Below, piece after piece: positions 8,020 to 16,268 of a DNA stretch of 32,818 bases (position 1 is the first letter of the stretch; each line of letters begins with the position of its first letter). The notes below the pieces were generated by a model, which saw nothing but the letters and a program-made list of their open reading frames with translations, was not told where the DNA came from and did not search any database. Source of the DNA: Pseudoduganella namucuonensis (GTDB taxonomy: Bacteria > Pseudomonadota > Gammaproteobacteria > Burkholderiales > Burkholderiaceae_D); NCBI RefSeq assembly GCF_900116645.1, contig NZ_FPBO01000057.1:1-32818 (forward strand). Reading direction: 5' to 3'. The translations under genes and the position numbers were made by a program.

Positions 8020-10183
8020 ACAACTACGCGCCACGCCGCAACAACTGGCGCAGCTTATTCGGAACCGCACCCGCCTGGAGGCGGCTATCGTGTCGCTGCG
8101 GCTGTGCGTGTCGGTGGCGCGCCGCTTCGGCCTCGGGGTGGACCTTCAATCGGCGGCGCGGCCGGAAGCGGCCGGGGCGTCGGGCGAGGTGCCGGCAACT
8201 CCGCCGGACGCGCTGCGGTCCGCGCTGCGTTTCGCGCGGGATCACGCCGAGGAGATGGGCGTCAACTGGTCCAATCTGCCCGATTGGCAAGCCGAGCGCC
8301 TTCGTCTGCGCGAGCCCGGCGACCTGCATCCGGTCAGCCGCCTGGCCGCCGTCTCCGGCGAACCCGCCTGGAGCGCGCTGATCGTCGACCTGGTGCTGTT
8401 GGCCGGCTTGCCGGAACTGCACGAGGGCTACGCGGCACTGTTCCGCCAATTGCATCCACAAGGCGAACCCTATCCGACGGTGGCGATGGCGCTGCACTGG
8501 ACCGAGGACGAGGCCCGCGCCGGCGGCGCGCCCGCCACCCTCTACGCCGCGCGGGACGCCATCGAGGACCTGCTCGTGCATTCACGCCTGGCCCACGTGG
8601 GGCTGCTCCGCCTGGAGGGCGAGGGACCGTGGCACTGCCGCACCATGCGTCCCGGCCCCGGCGTGTGGTCCGCCTTGATGGCGCGCGCGCCGCAAGGCGA
8701 CGGCGGCGACCTGCTGGCCGGCGTGCGCTCGGTGCCGGGCCTGGCCGCATGGCTGGCCGAACCCGAAGTACTGCGCGCGGCGCAGGCGCTGGCGCGGGGC
8801 GAACCCTGCATGGTGGCGCTCACCGGCGGCAACGCGGCCATGCGCGCCACCCGGGCGCGCGCCTTGCTGGGCGCGGCGGGCGCCACCGCCATCCACGCCG
8901 CCATCCAGCCGACCGATACGCCCGCCGCCCGCGAACGCGCCGCCACGGACGCCTACTGCTGCGCCTTCATGCACCGGGCCATACCCTGGCTGGACCTGCA
9001 TTCCGATGGCGAGCCAGGCACTGGCTGGCCGCGCGCGCCGGCCCGCCGGCTGCAATGGGACCTGCCGGTGCTGGCCACCGCCCAGACCGAACGCGCCTTG
9101 CCCGACCTGCGGCTGCCGCTGCTGACGCTGGCCGTGCACGGCCTGCCGGCCACCGCGCGCCGCGCCTTGTGGAGCAGCCTCCTGCCGCAAATGGCCAGCC
9201 ACGCGGGCGCGCTCGCGGCCAGCTATCCGATAGAGCCCGACGAGGCGCTGGACGTCGCCGCCGATCTGGCGCTGCGCCAGCAGGTCGAGGGGCGAGCCTT
9301 GGAACTGTCCGACATAGGCACCTGCCTGCGGGCGCGCACCGCCTGGCACGCGCGGCCCGGCGTCACCCGCGTGCAGCCGCGCGCCGACTGGAACAAACTG
9401 CTGTTGCCGCAAGCGGGCGGGGAGCAGTTGCGCGAGGCCGTGCGGCGCGTGCACCAGCAAATGACGGTGCTGGACGACTGGGGCTTCGAGCAGGGAAGGT
9501 TGGAGCGGCGCGGCCTGCGCATGCTGTTTTACGGCCCGCCCGGCACCGGCAAGACACTGGCCGCCGAGGCGATGGCGCGCGCGCTGGGTGTGGACATGCT
9601 GGTCGCGGACATCGCCAGCCTGGTGTCCAAATGGATAGGCGAGACCGAGAAGAACCTGGCCGCCGTGTTCGAACTGGCCGAACGCGCCCGCGCGCTGCTG
9701 GTGTTCGACGAGGCGGACGCCCTGTTCGGCCAGCGTACCGAAAGCAACGACGCCCACGACCGCTACGCCAACCTGGAAACGGCCTTCCTGCTGCAAAGGC
9801 TGGAACGCTACGAGGGCGTGGCCATCCTCACCACCAATCTGCGCAGCAGCCTCGATAGCGCTTTCACGCGGCGTTTCGAATTCATCGTCGAATTCCCGGA
9901 GCCGGACCTGGCGGCCCGCCTCGGCCTGTGGCGGCTGCACCTGCCGTCGTCGGCGCCGCTGGCGCCCGGGGTGGACCTGGATCAGCTGGCGCAGTGGTAC
10001 GCCATCACCGGCGCCCAGATCAAGAACGCGACACTGGCGGCGGCCTTCCTGGCCGCCGCCAGCGGCAACGCCATTAGCCAGCAGCACTTCCTGCAGGCGA
10101 TAGAACGCGAGTACGACAAGGCGGGCAAGGCCCATCCGGGCTTTCCGCCACAGCGCGCCGAAACCACCCCATATCCGCACTAG
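8012..10183 (+). CDS. AAA+ ATPase of the eCIS (Afp15) type
   Basis: This 723-residue protein has a complete AAA+ domain in its C-terminal third. Walker A is GPPGTGKT at residues 508-515 (Lys514). Walker B is LLVFDEADALFG with Asp566 and Glu567. Sensor 1 is Asn609 in ILTTN, and an Arg pair (620-621) in FTRRFEF fits the arginine finger. Around nt 8815-8890 is a second, degenerate nucleotide-binding-like stretch (VALTGGNAAMRATRARALLG) without the Lys, which suggests a dead first ATPase domain. Afp15-type ATPases are conserved in eCIS and are required for assembly of complete particles. The start codon lies 8 nt inside the preceding gene. Downstream, an AGGAGG motif overlapping the stop serves the next gene. 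Confidence 0.93.
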   Translation: MTEQLRATPQQLAQLIRNRTRLEAAIVSLRLCVSVARRFGLGVDLQSAARPEAAGASGEVPATPPDALRSALRFARDHAEEMGVNWSNLPDWQAERLRLREPGDLHPVSRLAAVSGEPAWSALIVDLVLLAGLPELHEGYAALFRQLHPQGEPYPTVAMALHWTEDEARAGGAPATLYAARDAIEDLLVHSRLAHVGLLRLEGEGPWHCRTMRPGPGVWSALMARAPQGDGGDLLAGVRSVPGLAAWLAEPEVLRAAQALARGEPCMVALTGGNAAMRATRARALLGAAGATAIHAAIQPTDTPAARERAATDAYCCAFMHRAIPWLDLHSDGEPGTGWPRAPARRLQWDLPVLATAQTERALPDLRLPLLTLAVHGLPATARRALWSSLLPQMASHAGALAASYPIEPDEALDVAADLALRQQVEGRALELSDIGTCLRARTAWHARPGVTRVQPRADWNKLLLPQAGGEQLREAVRRVHQQMTVLDDWGFEQGRLERRGLRMLFYGPPGTGKTLAAEAMARALGVDMLVADIASLVSKWIGETEKNLAAVFELAERARALLVFDEADALFGQRTESNDAHDRYANLETAFLLQRLERYEGVAILTTNLRSSLDSAFTRRFEFIVEFPEPDLAARLGLWRLHLPSSAPLAPGVDLDQLAQWYAITGAQIKNATLAAAFLAAASGNAISQQHFLQAIEREYDKAGKAHPGFPPQRAETTPYPH

Positions 10184-10191
10184 GAGGCCGT

Positions 10192-11595
10192 ATGCCCATG
10201 ACACTGACTACCTACTGGACCAATGAACTGTCCGCGCTGGCCGCCGTGCTGGCCGCGACCCAGGCCGAGCTGAACACCTCCCGCACCGGCGCCCGCGACG
10301 CCGGCGTGGCGCTGGCCACCGCCGCCAGCAAGGCGCAGGCGGCCAAGGAGGCGGTCAACACCGCGCGGCGCAAGCTGTCCGGCGCGGCCATGCCGGCCGA
10401 CGGCGAGGCTTTGCTGGACGCGATGCGCGCGGCCATCGCGGCGTGGCGCCAAGCCGTGGCCGACCACGCCGCGCAGGCGGCCGCCACGCAACAGGCCGAG
10501 GCCAGGCGCGACGCGCTGCAACTGCGCGCAGACACCCAGCAAGCCGCCCATGACGAGGCGTCCCAGGCGCTCGAACGCGAGACGCGGCAAACGGTGCAGC
10601 GTTCGGCCTGGGTGCTGGCCGCGACGACACCGCCCGTCGGCGACCTGCCCGGGCAGGCCGCAGCGGCGCTGACGGCGAACGAGGCGGCCGCCACCACGGC
10701 CGTGGAAAACGACTTCCCCGCCAACGCGGATCCCGACAAGAGCTTCCTGGGCCGCGCCCGCGCGCGCCGCCTGCTGGCGCAAAACGTGGCGGGCGACGCG
10801 GCTGACCTGGCGGCGGCCAGCGTCGCCGCGAGCACCACCTGGAGCGAGGCGTCCACCCGCAAGAAGGACCTGGTGGCGCGCAAGCAGCGTGAATTCGACG
10901 CGGCGGTGGAGCACCTGCGCCGCTTCGCCGAGTCGGCGCCGCGCACCATCCAGGCCATCGCCGACCTGGCCAGGCTCGCCACCGGCCCGTCCGTGCTGAC
11001 GGCCGAGGAGCGCGCCGAGTTGATCACGGCGGACGCCACGCTGGAGGGCGACCGCGAGGACGCTCTGGCACTGCTGACCACGCGCGACGAGGCGCAGGAA
11101 GAGCTGCAGCAGGCGCAGGCCGCGTACGCGGACGCGCTGGCGATCGCGCGCATCGCCTCGCCGGACAAGACCGACGCGCAGCTGCGCGCGGCCGACGCGG
11201 CGCTGCAAACGAAATTCGACGCCATGGCCACCAAGGCCAGCGCCATGGTGGCGGCCGACACGGCGATGGGCAACGACGCCGACGGCACGCCGCGCAGCAT
11301 CCTCAAGATCTGGTTCGCGGCGGTGCCGGACGCCTTGTGGGAGCAGCTGGACAAGCTGGATAACAGCCTCGCCATCCTCGGCGCGGCGAAAGCGACCGTG
11401 CCGGCGAACCTGGTGACGGCGGTGGAAACGGCCGAGGACGCGCTGGCGGTGGCGTTGAGCGCCGCCCGCATCGAGGCGCGCCAGATCGCCGCGCGCGAGC
11501 AGGGGCTGGCTTCGCTGCACGCGGCGGCCAGCGCGGCGGCCACGCTGTCCGGACGGCGGGAACAGGCGGCGCAGCGCTATCTGGCGCTGGCTTAG
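10192..11595 (+). CDS. Ala-rich coiled-coil protein of the eCIS operon
   Basis: The protein has 467 residues, is extremely rich in Ala, Glu, Arg and Gln, and is predicted by eye to be almost wholly alpha-helical, with long heptad-like stretches (for example AAATQQAEARRDALQLRADT and EAQEELQQAQAAYADALAIA). There is no signal peptide, membrane segment or catalytic motif. AGGAGG lies 4 nt before the ATG at 10192 and 10 nt before a second in-frame ATG at 10198, so the exact start is uncertain by two residues. It follows the ATPase gene by 8 nt. A rod-like helical protein here could be a tape measure or an assembly chaperone, but the canonical eCIS tape-measure gene usually precedes the ATPase, so this is only a guess. 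Confidence 0.82.
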   Translation: MPMTLTTYWTNELSALAAVLAATQAELNTSRTGARDAGVALATAASKAQAAKEAVNTARRKLSGAAMPADGEALLDAMRAAIAAWRQAVADHAAQAAATQQAEARRDALQLRADTQQAAHDEASQALERETRQTVQRSAWVLAATTPPVGDLPGQAAAALTANEAAATTAVENDFPANADPDKSFLGRARARRLLAQNVAGDAADLAAASVAASTTWSEASTRKKDLVARKQREFDAAVEHLRRFAESAPRTIQAIADLARLATGPSVLTAEERAELITADATLEGDREDALALLTTRDEAQEELQQAQAAYADALAIARIASPDKTDAQLRAADAALQTKFDAMATKASAMVAADTAMGNDADGTPRSILKIWFAAVPDALWEQLDKLDNSLAILGAAKATVPANLVTAVETAEDALAVALSAARIEARQIAAREQGLASLHAAASAAATLSGRREQAAQRYLALA

Positions 11596-11643
11596 GAACG
11601 AACGGCGGGTCCACGGACCGCGAAACATTGAAGGGGAGGCGGC

Positions 11644-12945
11644 ATGGGCGCGAAAGATGCACTCGATTGCGGTTGCCAGGGCGGCGCCGGCGAGGACCGC
11701 TGCGGCGGCAGCCTGCCGGACAGCCCGCGGTGCGCGATCAATTATCACTTCGGCATGCTGCTTGGCGTGGAGGACTTCCGCGCCGAACAGGGCTTCAATG
11801 TCGGCCGCCTGCGCCGCCACCAGCGCGCGCTGCACGGCCACGGTGTGGTCTGGGGCTATCCGGTGACGTTCGCCCCCGAACGCTTCGAGCTGCGGGTGGG
11901 GACCGGCTACGCGCTGGACCCGCTGGGCCGCGACCTCGAACTGCCCGCCACGCAGTGCGTCAGCCTGCCGGCCTGGTGGCGCAAGCACCGCGACGACGAG
12001 GAATTCGAGGACATCGCCAACAAGGACGACGCCACCTTCGACGCGGACGTGATGCTGGGCTATTCCACCTGCCTGTCGCGTCCCGTCCCGGCGCTGGCCG
12101 ATCCCTGCGCGGACGGCAAGGCGGACATCGCCTATTCGCGCATCTGCGAAGCCATCCAGCTCACACTGGCGCGGCGCGACGCGGCTCATCCGGCGCCGCC
12201 ACCTCCGCCGGAGGGCTACCATCTGCTGCGCCTGTTGCTGGACCTGGACGAGGTGCACAACGGCCCCGATGGCCAGCCGCTGCCGGACGACCAGTGGCTG
12301 CTGGACCAGATGGACGCCATCGACGCGCTTCCGCCGGACCAGCAGGACCAGGCGGAGGACGCGATGTGGCGCGCGGCCCTGGCCCGCGCCGCCGCCGCGA
12401 CCACGGCGCCGGGGGCGGGGCTGGCCGGCGAGCAGTTGCTGCTGCCGCTGGCGCGGCTGAGCGGTGTGCATATCCACCTCGACGCGGGCGGCTGGAAGGC
12501 CGAAGTCGGCGGCATCGATATCGACGACCGGCCCACGCTGCTGCCCACCGGGCTGCTGCAGGACGCCTTGCTGGCGCCGGGCGTGGCCGGGCCGGAACTC
12601 CCCGCCGGTCCGGTGCTGGTGGCGGACGGCGCGGCGTTGGCGGGCGCGGAAGTCACACTGACCTTCAACCAGCCGTTGGCCCCGGCCAGCATCGCGGCGG
12701 CCGCGTTCGCGGCCAGCGAATTCGTGGAAGCGAGCGGCTGGCAGCCCTTCACGATCACCGCCGCGCCGGTCGCGGCGGACGGCGTCAAGCTCACGCTGGA
12801 CCGTGTTCCGGCCGGGCCGCTGCTGCGCGTGACCGTCATCGGCACCGGCGCCAGCCCCTTGCTGTCGGCCGCCTTCATTCCGGCCGGCGCGCTGGACGCG
12901 GACGGCGACGGACAAAACCTCACAACCACCATCCGGCAGGAGTAA
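11644..12945 (+). CDS. eCIS-operon protein with shared N-terminal module and Ig-like C-terminus
   Basis: This 433-residue protein starts after an AGGGGAGG ribosome-binding site. Residues ~30-110 carry the pattern YHFGMLLGVEDFRAEQ, RRHQRALHGHGVVWGYPV, then GTGYALDPLGRDLELP. The same pattern occurs in the next gene (HYFDGKFLRADALTLEQDYH ... GWGVVHGLGI ... GAGLAITPAG), so the two share a homologous N-terminal module. The first 30 residues hold four Cys, possibly a metal site. The C-terminal ~110 residues (AEVTLTFNQPLAPASI ... VKLTLDRVPAGPLLRVTV) resemble an Ig-like beta sandwich of the SbsA type. The role is unknown; a particle surface or fibre component would fit a beta-sandwich tail, but this is inference. 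Confidence 0.83.
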   Translation: MGAKDALDCGCQGGAGEDRCGGSLPDSPRCAINYHFGMLLGVEDFRAEQGFNVGRLRRHQRALHGHGVVWGYPVTFAPERFELRVGTGYALDPLGRDLELPATQCVSLPAWWRKHRDDEEFEDIANKDDATFDADVMLGYSTCLSRPVPALADPCADGKADIAYSRICEAIQLTLARRDAAHPAPPPPPEGYHLLRLLLDLDEVHNGPDGQPLPDDQWLLDQMDAIDALPPDQQDQAEDAMWRAALARAAAATTAPGAGLAGEQLLLPLARLSGVHIHLDAGGWKAEVGGIDIDDRPTLLPTGLLQDALLAPGVAGPELPAGPVLVADGAALAGAEVTLTFNQPLAPASIAAAAFAASEFVEASGWQPFTITAAPVAADGVKLTLDRVPAGPLLRVTVIGTGASPLLSAAFIPAGALDADGDGQNLTTTIRQE

Positions 12946-12947
12946 TC

Positions 12948-15900
12948 ATGGCCAACAATAGCGAAGCCGTAGCCAACGTCGTGCTGGCATTGCAGGACGG
13001 CGTGGCGCATATCGAGCAGGGCACGCCGCTCACGCGCCTGCATTACTTCGATGGCAAATTCCTGCGCGCGGACGCGCTCACGCTGGAGCAGGATTACCAC
13101 CGCACGCTGGTGCGCCTGGCGAACCTGGCAGGCGGCTGGGGCGTGGTGCACGGGCTGGGCATAGGCCTGTCCGGCGCCAATCTGACGGTGGGCGCCGGCC
13201 TCGCGATCACCCCGGCCGGCAGCACCGTGCTGTCCAACCAGTCTTTCAGCACGCCGCTGGCGGACCTGCTGAAGACGGCCAAGCCCGCGCCGCCGGGGGG
13301 CAACGCCGCCTTCGGCCACTGCGACGGCGACGACGACCCGGCGACCGCCGAGGCGCCCACCAGCGGCATTTACGAAATCACCGTCGGGCCGCTGGAGGGC
13401 CTGTGCGGCAACGAGGCGGTGTACGGCAAGCTGTGCGAGGACGCCTGCGTGACCGACTCCCAGCGCCCCTACTGGCGCGAGGGCCTGGTTTTGCGCCTGC
13501 GCCCCATCACGCTGTCGCTGGCCGATAGCGGCGCGGCGCCGGCGGAGGTCATCCACCTGCGCAACCGGGTCGCCTCGGCCTATTTCGCCGCCGAGCCCTG
13601 GCTGGCCAGCTCCCTGTTGTCCGCCGCCGGCCTGGCCGGCGGGGTGTGGTGCAATCCGGCCCAGTTGTATGGCCGCGACGAGGTCCCCATCGGCCTGTTG
13701 ATGCGCGAAGGGACCAGCATCAAGTTCATCGATGCTTGGAGCGCGCGGCGCGAACGCATGGACACCCAGGCGCGCGGCTATTGGCAGGGGCGCATGGCCA
13801 TGCGGCCGTGGAACGTCTTCATCGCGCAGATCCTGCAGTTCCAGTGCCAGCTGTCCGGCCTGTTCGAGGCGGGCCAGCCGCTCCCGCCGGCCGACGATTG
13901 CGACCAGTTGCGCAAGCTGCTGGACAAGACGCGCAAGGAACTGGAAAGCATGTTGAAGCGCTATGGCGAAAGCACCAAGAAGATATTGATGCGCACGGAA
14001 GGCAAGGCGTCGGTCAAGGAAATCGAGTCCGTGGCCAATCACGTCAGGGCGTCCTACGCGGAGCTGGACGGCCTGACCTTGTCCCTGGCCGACGCGGGCC
14101 TCGGCCAGGGCGCGCTGCCGCGCCAGCGCATGCTGCTGCGCGCGGGCTTCTTCGAATTGCCACCGGCCGGCTACCTGCCGGTGGATCCCAAAACACCGGT
14201 GGAGGACCAGTGCGCCCGCATGTTCGGCGAAGGCGTGCACCTGCATTACCACGCGGTCCGCAAGGACGAGATCGGGCACCTGGTCGAGGAGGCCCAGCAC
14301 CTGGATCGCATTTCCCTCACGCGCGGCCTGGACAACCCGGCCGCCATCGAGCGGGTCGAGATCTTCGTGCCGGACGGGCTGGCGAGCGACGCGCAGCCGG
14401 CGGCGGCCGGCACCTGGTGGCGCACGGAACTCGATTTCCGCGCGGTGCTGGCGTTGATGAAAGTGGCGCCAGCCGAGGGCGATGGACAGCAGCCGACCCA
14501 GGCGCCAACCGCCTCGCCGACCGGCGCGCCCACCACGGCGCCGTCGGGCAAGGCCAGGAAAGCCGCCGCCTCGGCCAAGGCCGCGCAGGAGATGCACCGC
14601 GCCGGTTTCGCGAAGGGCCTGCAAAGCATGGCGCTCGGACGCCTTGAATTCATGTTCGATGGACTCACCCGCGGCAACAAGGGCGAGGAAAGCGGCTACG
14701 CCTTCACCCTGGTGGTGGTGGCCGAGCTCAAAAAGGGCGCGGCCAATGGCGCCGGCGCGCGCATCGCCATCTACATCGCCGGCGATATCGGCAGCGATCC
14801 ATTCGATCTGGACCTGGGCGGGGAAACCGGCGTGAAGGCCGAACTGCGCATGGCGGCCGCCGAAGGCAGCGGCGTCACGCTGGGCGGCACGCTGACCGTG
14901 CTGGACCTGCGTGCCAATGGCGGCGAGGAGGAGCGCCTGGTGCAACTGGACATCCACGCGATCGAAGGCACGGCCGGGGTGCCGCCCACCACCCAGGTCA
15001 AGCGCATGCGCCTGCATCTGCGGCGCGGCGGGGACGCCAGCACCGGCATCTTCCTGATCGACGACGACAAGGACGACCCGTCCAGCAGTCCGGTGTTGTT
15101 CGACTGGGACGAGTCGCCGCGCCAGGCGGCCATGTATATCGCGGCCGAGGAGGATGGCGGCAAGGACGCGGCCGCGAACGATGCGCCCCTGCCGGACCAG
15201 CGCGTGATGAACCTCACCGGGCTGGCCGCCATGCCCGCCCCCGCGTCGGCGATCGGCGCGGCGACCATGTCCGCGCTGGCCGGCCTGGCCGAGGCGACCG
15301 ACGACCCGGCCTTCCTGCTGCGCGCGCGCCGCCGCATGTTTCCCACGCTGGAGGCGCCCAAAACGCAAACTGTGCGCGCGCTGCACGACTGGGTGATGTT
15401 CCGCCGCGCCCGCACCCATTTGTGCGCCCCGGCCTGCGCGCAACCGATGGATGCCGCCTTCGAGGCCTTCCAGGTGTGGCATTTGCGCCTGGAGGACGCG
15501 GGCCAGGCGCAAGCGCTGGCCGAGGCGCTGGACAAGGGGGACGAGAAAACGCTGAACCAGTTCGACTTCAAGAAGGTGGGCATACTGCGCTACCGCGGCG
15601 AGAGCTCCTTCTCCGAGGAGCAGGCCGGCGCGGTGCTGGGCATGTGGACGCCGGCGCAGCCGGGGCCGAAGGTACTGCTGGGCCGCGTATGGGAGGGCGA
15701 GCCCACGGCGGGCCAGGGTTGGCAAAACCATTTCCGCGTGCGGAACATGCTGGACCAGATCGCGTCGCTGACCGAGCCGCCGCCACGTGGCGACAGCTCG
15801 ATCGCGGCGATACCGCTGCCGTCGCCGAAACTGGGCGACAGCGCGCTCGATGGCGGCATGCTGATCGTGACTTCCGGCCAACTGAAGGTGCGCAAGGGGC

Positions 15901-16265
15901 TGGCGGTGTTGGCGCCGTTCGATCCGCCCAACCACCATCCGAACAAGGAATCGCCGCACGCGCCATTCGAGTACGGCGGTGGCGACACCAAGGCGCTGCA
16001 GGAATTCATCAAATCGCTGCCCGAGGACCAGCCCGGCGGCCTGACATTGGCCACCGTGCAGGCGCTCGACCTTCCAGACGCGCAGAAGCGGCTCGACGCG
16101 GTGGTCGACCTGATGGTGGCCATGGGCCGGTCCAACATTTTGCAAGGCCACCGGCAGGTGATGAAACTGAGCGCGTTCGACCACGAGCAGCTGGTGAGGG
16201 CGCTGGAAGTGAAGCCGGAGGACTACGACGATATCCTCTTCTTCGAACCGGTGTTCCCGGGGTGA
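12948..16265 (+). CDS. Large eCIS-operon protein of unknown function
   Basis: This 1105-residue protein begins at the ATG two bases after the previous stop, with CAGGAG just upstream. The N-terminus (LTRLHYFDGKFLRADALTLE, then GWGVVHGLGIGLSG) is homologous to that of the preceding gene. Next is a region with clustered Cys (LCGNEAVYGKLCEDACVTDS) and a helical part (nt ~13730-14100). A Pro/Thr/Ala linker follows at residues ~512-545 (TQAPTASPTGAPTTAPSGK). The second half mixes beta-rich segments with a short Cys pair (THLCAPACAQ). I see no enzyme motif, signal peptide or membrane helix. Size and modularity suggest a structural or fibre-like component, but I cannot name a family. It is followed after 3 nt by the giant DUF4157 gene. 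Confidence 0.82.
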   Translation: MANNSEAVANVVLALQDGVAHIEQGTPLTRLHYFDGKFLRADALTLEQDYHRTLVRLANLAGGWGVVHGLGIGLSGANLTVGAGLAITPAGSTVLSNQSFSTPLADLLKTAKPAPPGGNAAFGHCDGDDDPATAEAPTSGIYEITVGPLEGLCGNEAVYGKLCEDACVTDSQRPYWREGLVLRLRPITLSLADSGAAPAEVIHLRNRVASAYFAAEPWLASSLLSAAGLAGGVWCNPAQLYGRDEVPIGLLMREGTSIKFIDAWSARRERMDTQARGYWQGRMAMRPWNVFIAQILQFQCQLSGLFEAGQPLPPADDCDQLRKLLDKTRKELESMLKRYGESTKKILMRTEGKASVKEIESVANHVRASYAELDGLTLSLADAGLGQGALPRQRMLLRAGFFELPPAGYLPVDPKTPVEDQCARMFGEGVHLHYHAVRKDEIGHLVEEAQHLDRISLTRGLDNPAAIERVEIFVPDGLASDAQPAAAGTWWRTELDFRAVLALMKVAPAEGDGQQPTQAPTASPTGAPTTAPSGKARKAAASAKAAQEMHRAGFAKGLQSMALGRLEFMFDGLTRGNKGEESGYAFTLVVVAELKKGAANGAGARIAIYIAGDIGSDPFDLDLGGETGVKAELRMAAAEGSGVTLGGTLTVLDLRANGGEEERLVQLDIHAIEGTAGVPPTTQVKRMRLHLRRGGDASTGIFLIDDDKDDPSSSPVLFDWDESPRQAAMYIAAEEDGGKDAAANDAPLPDQRVMNLTGLAAMPAPASAIGAATMSALAGLAEATDDPAFLLRARRRMFPTLEAPKTQTVRALHDWVMFRRARTHLCAPACAQPMDAAFEAFQVWHLRLEDAGQAQALAEALDKGDEKTLNQFDFKKVGILRYRGESSFSEEQAGAVLGMWTPAQPGPKVLLGRVWEGEPTAGQGWQNHFRVRNMLDQIASLTEPPPRGDSSIAAIPLPSPKLGDSALDGGMLIVTSGQLKVRKGLAVLAPFDPPNHHPNKESPHAPFEYGGGDTKALQEFIKSLPEDQPGGLTLATVQALDLPDAQKRLDAVVDLMVAMGRSNILQGHRQVMKLSAFDHEQLVRALEVKPEDYDDILFFEPVFPG

Positions 16266-16268
16266 GTC

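Noticed and set aside
11628..12947. In-frame upstream extension of the 12948-16265 gene
   Set aside because: It overlaps the 433-residue protein in another frame and has shadow composition; the ATG at 12948 has a good ribosome-binding site and begins the conserved N-terminal module.
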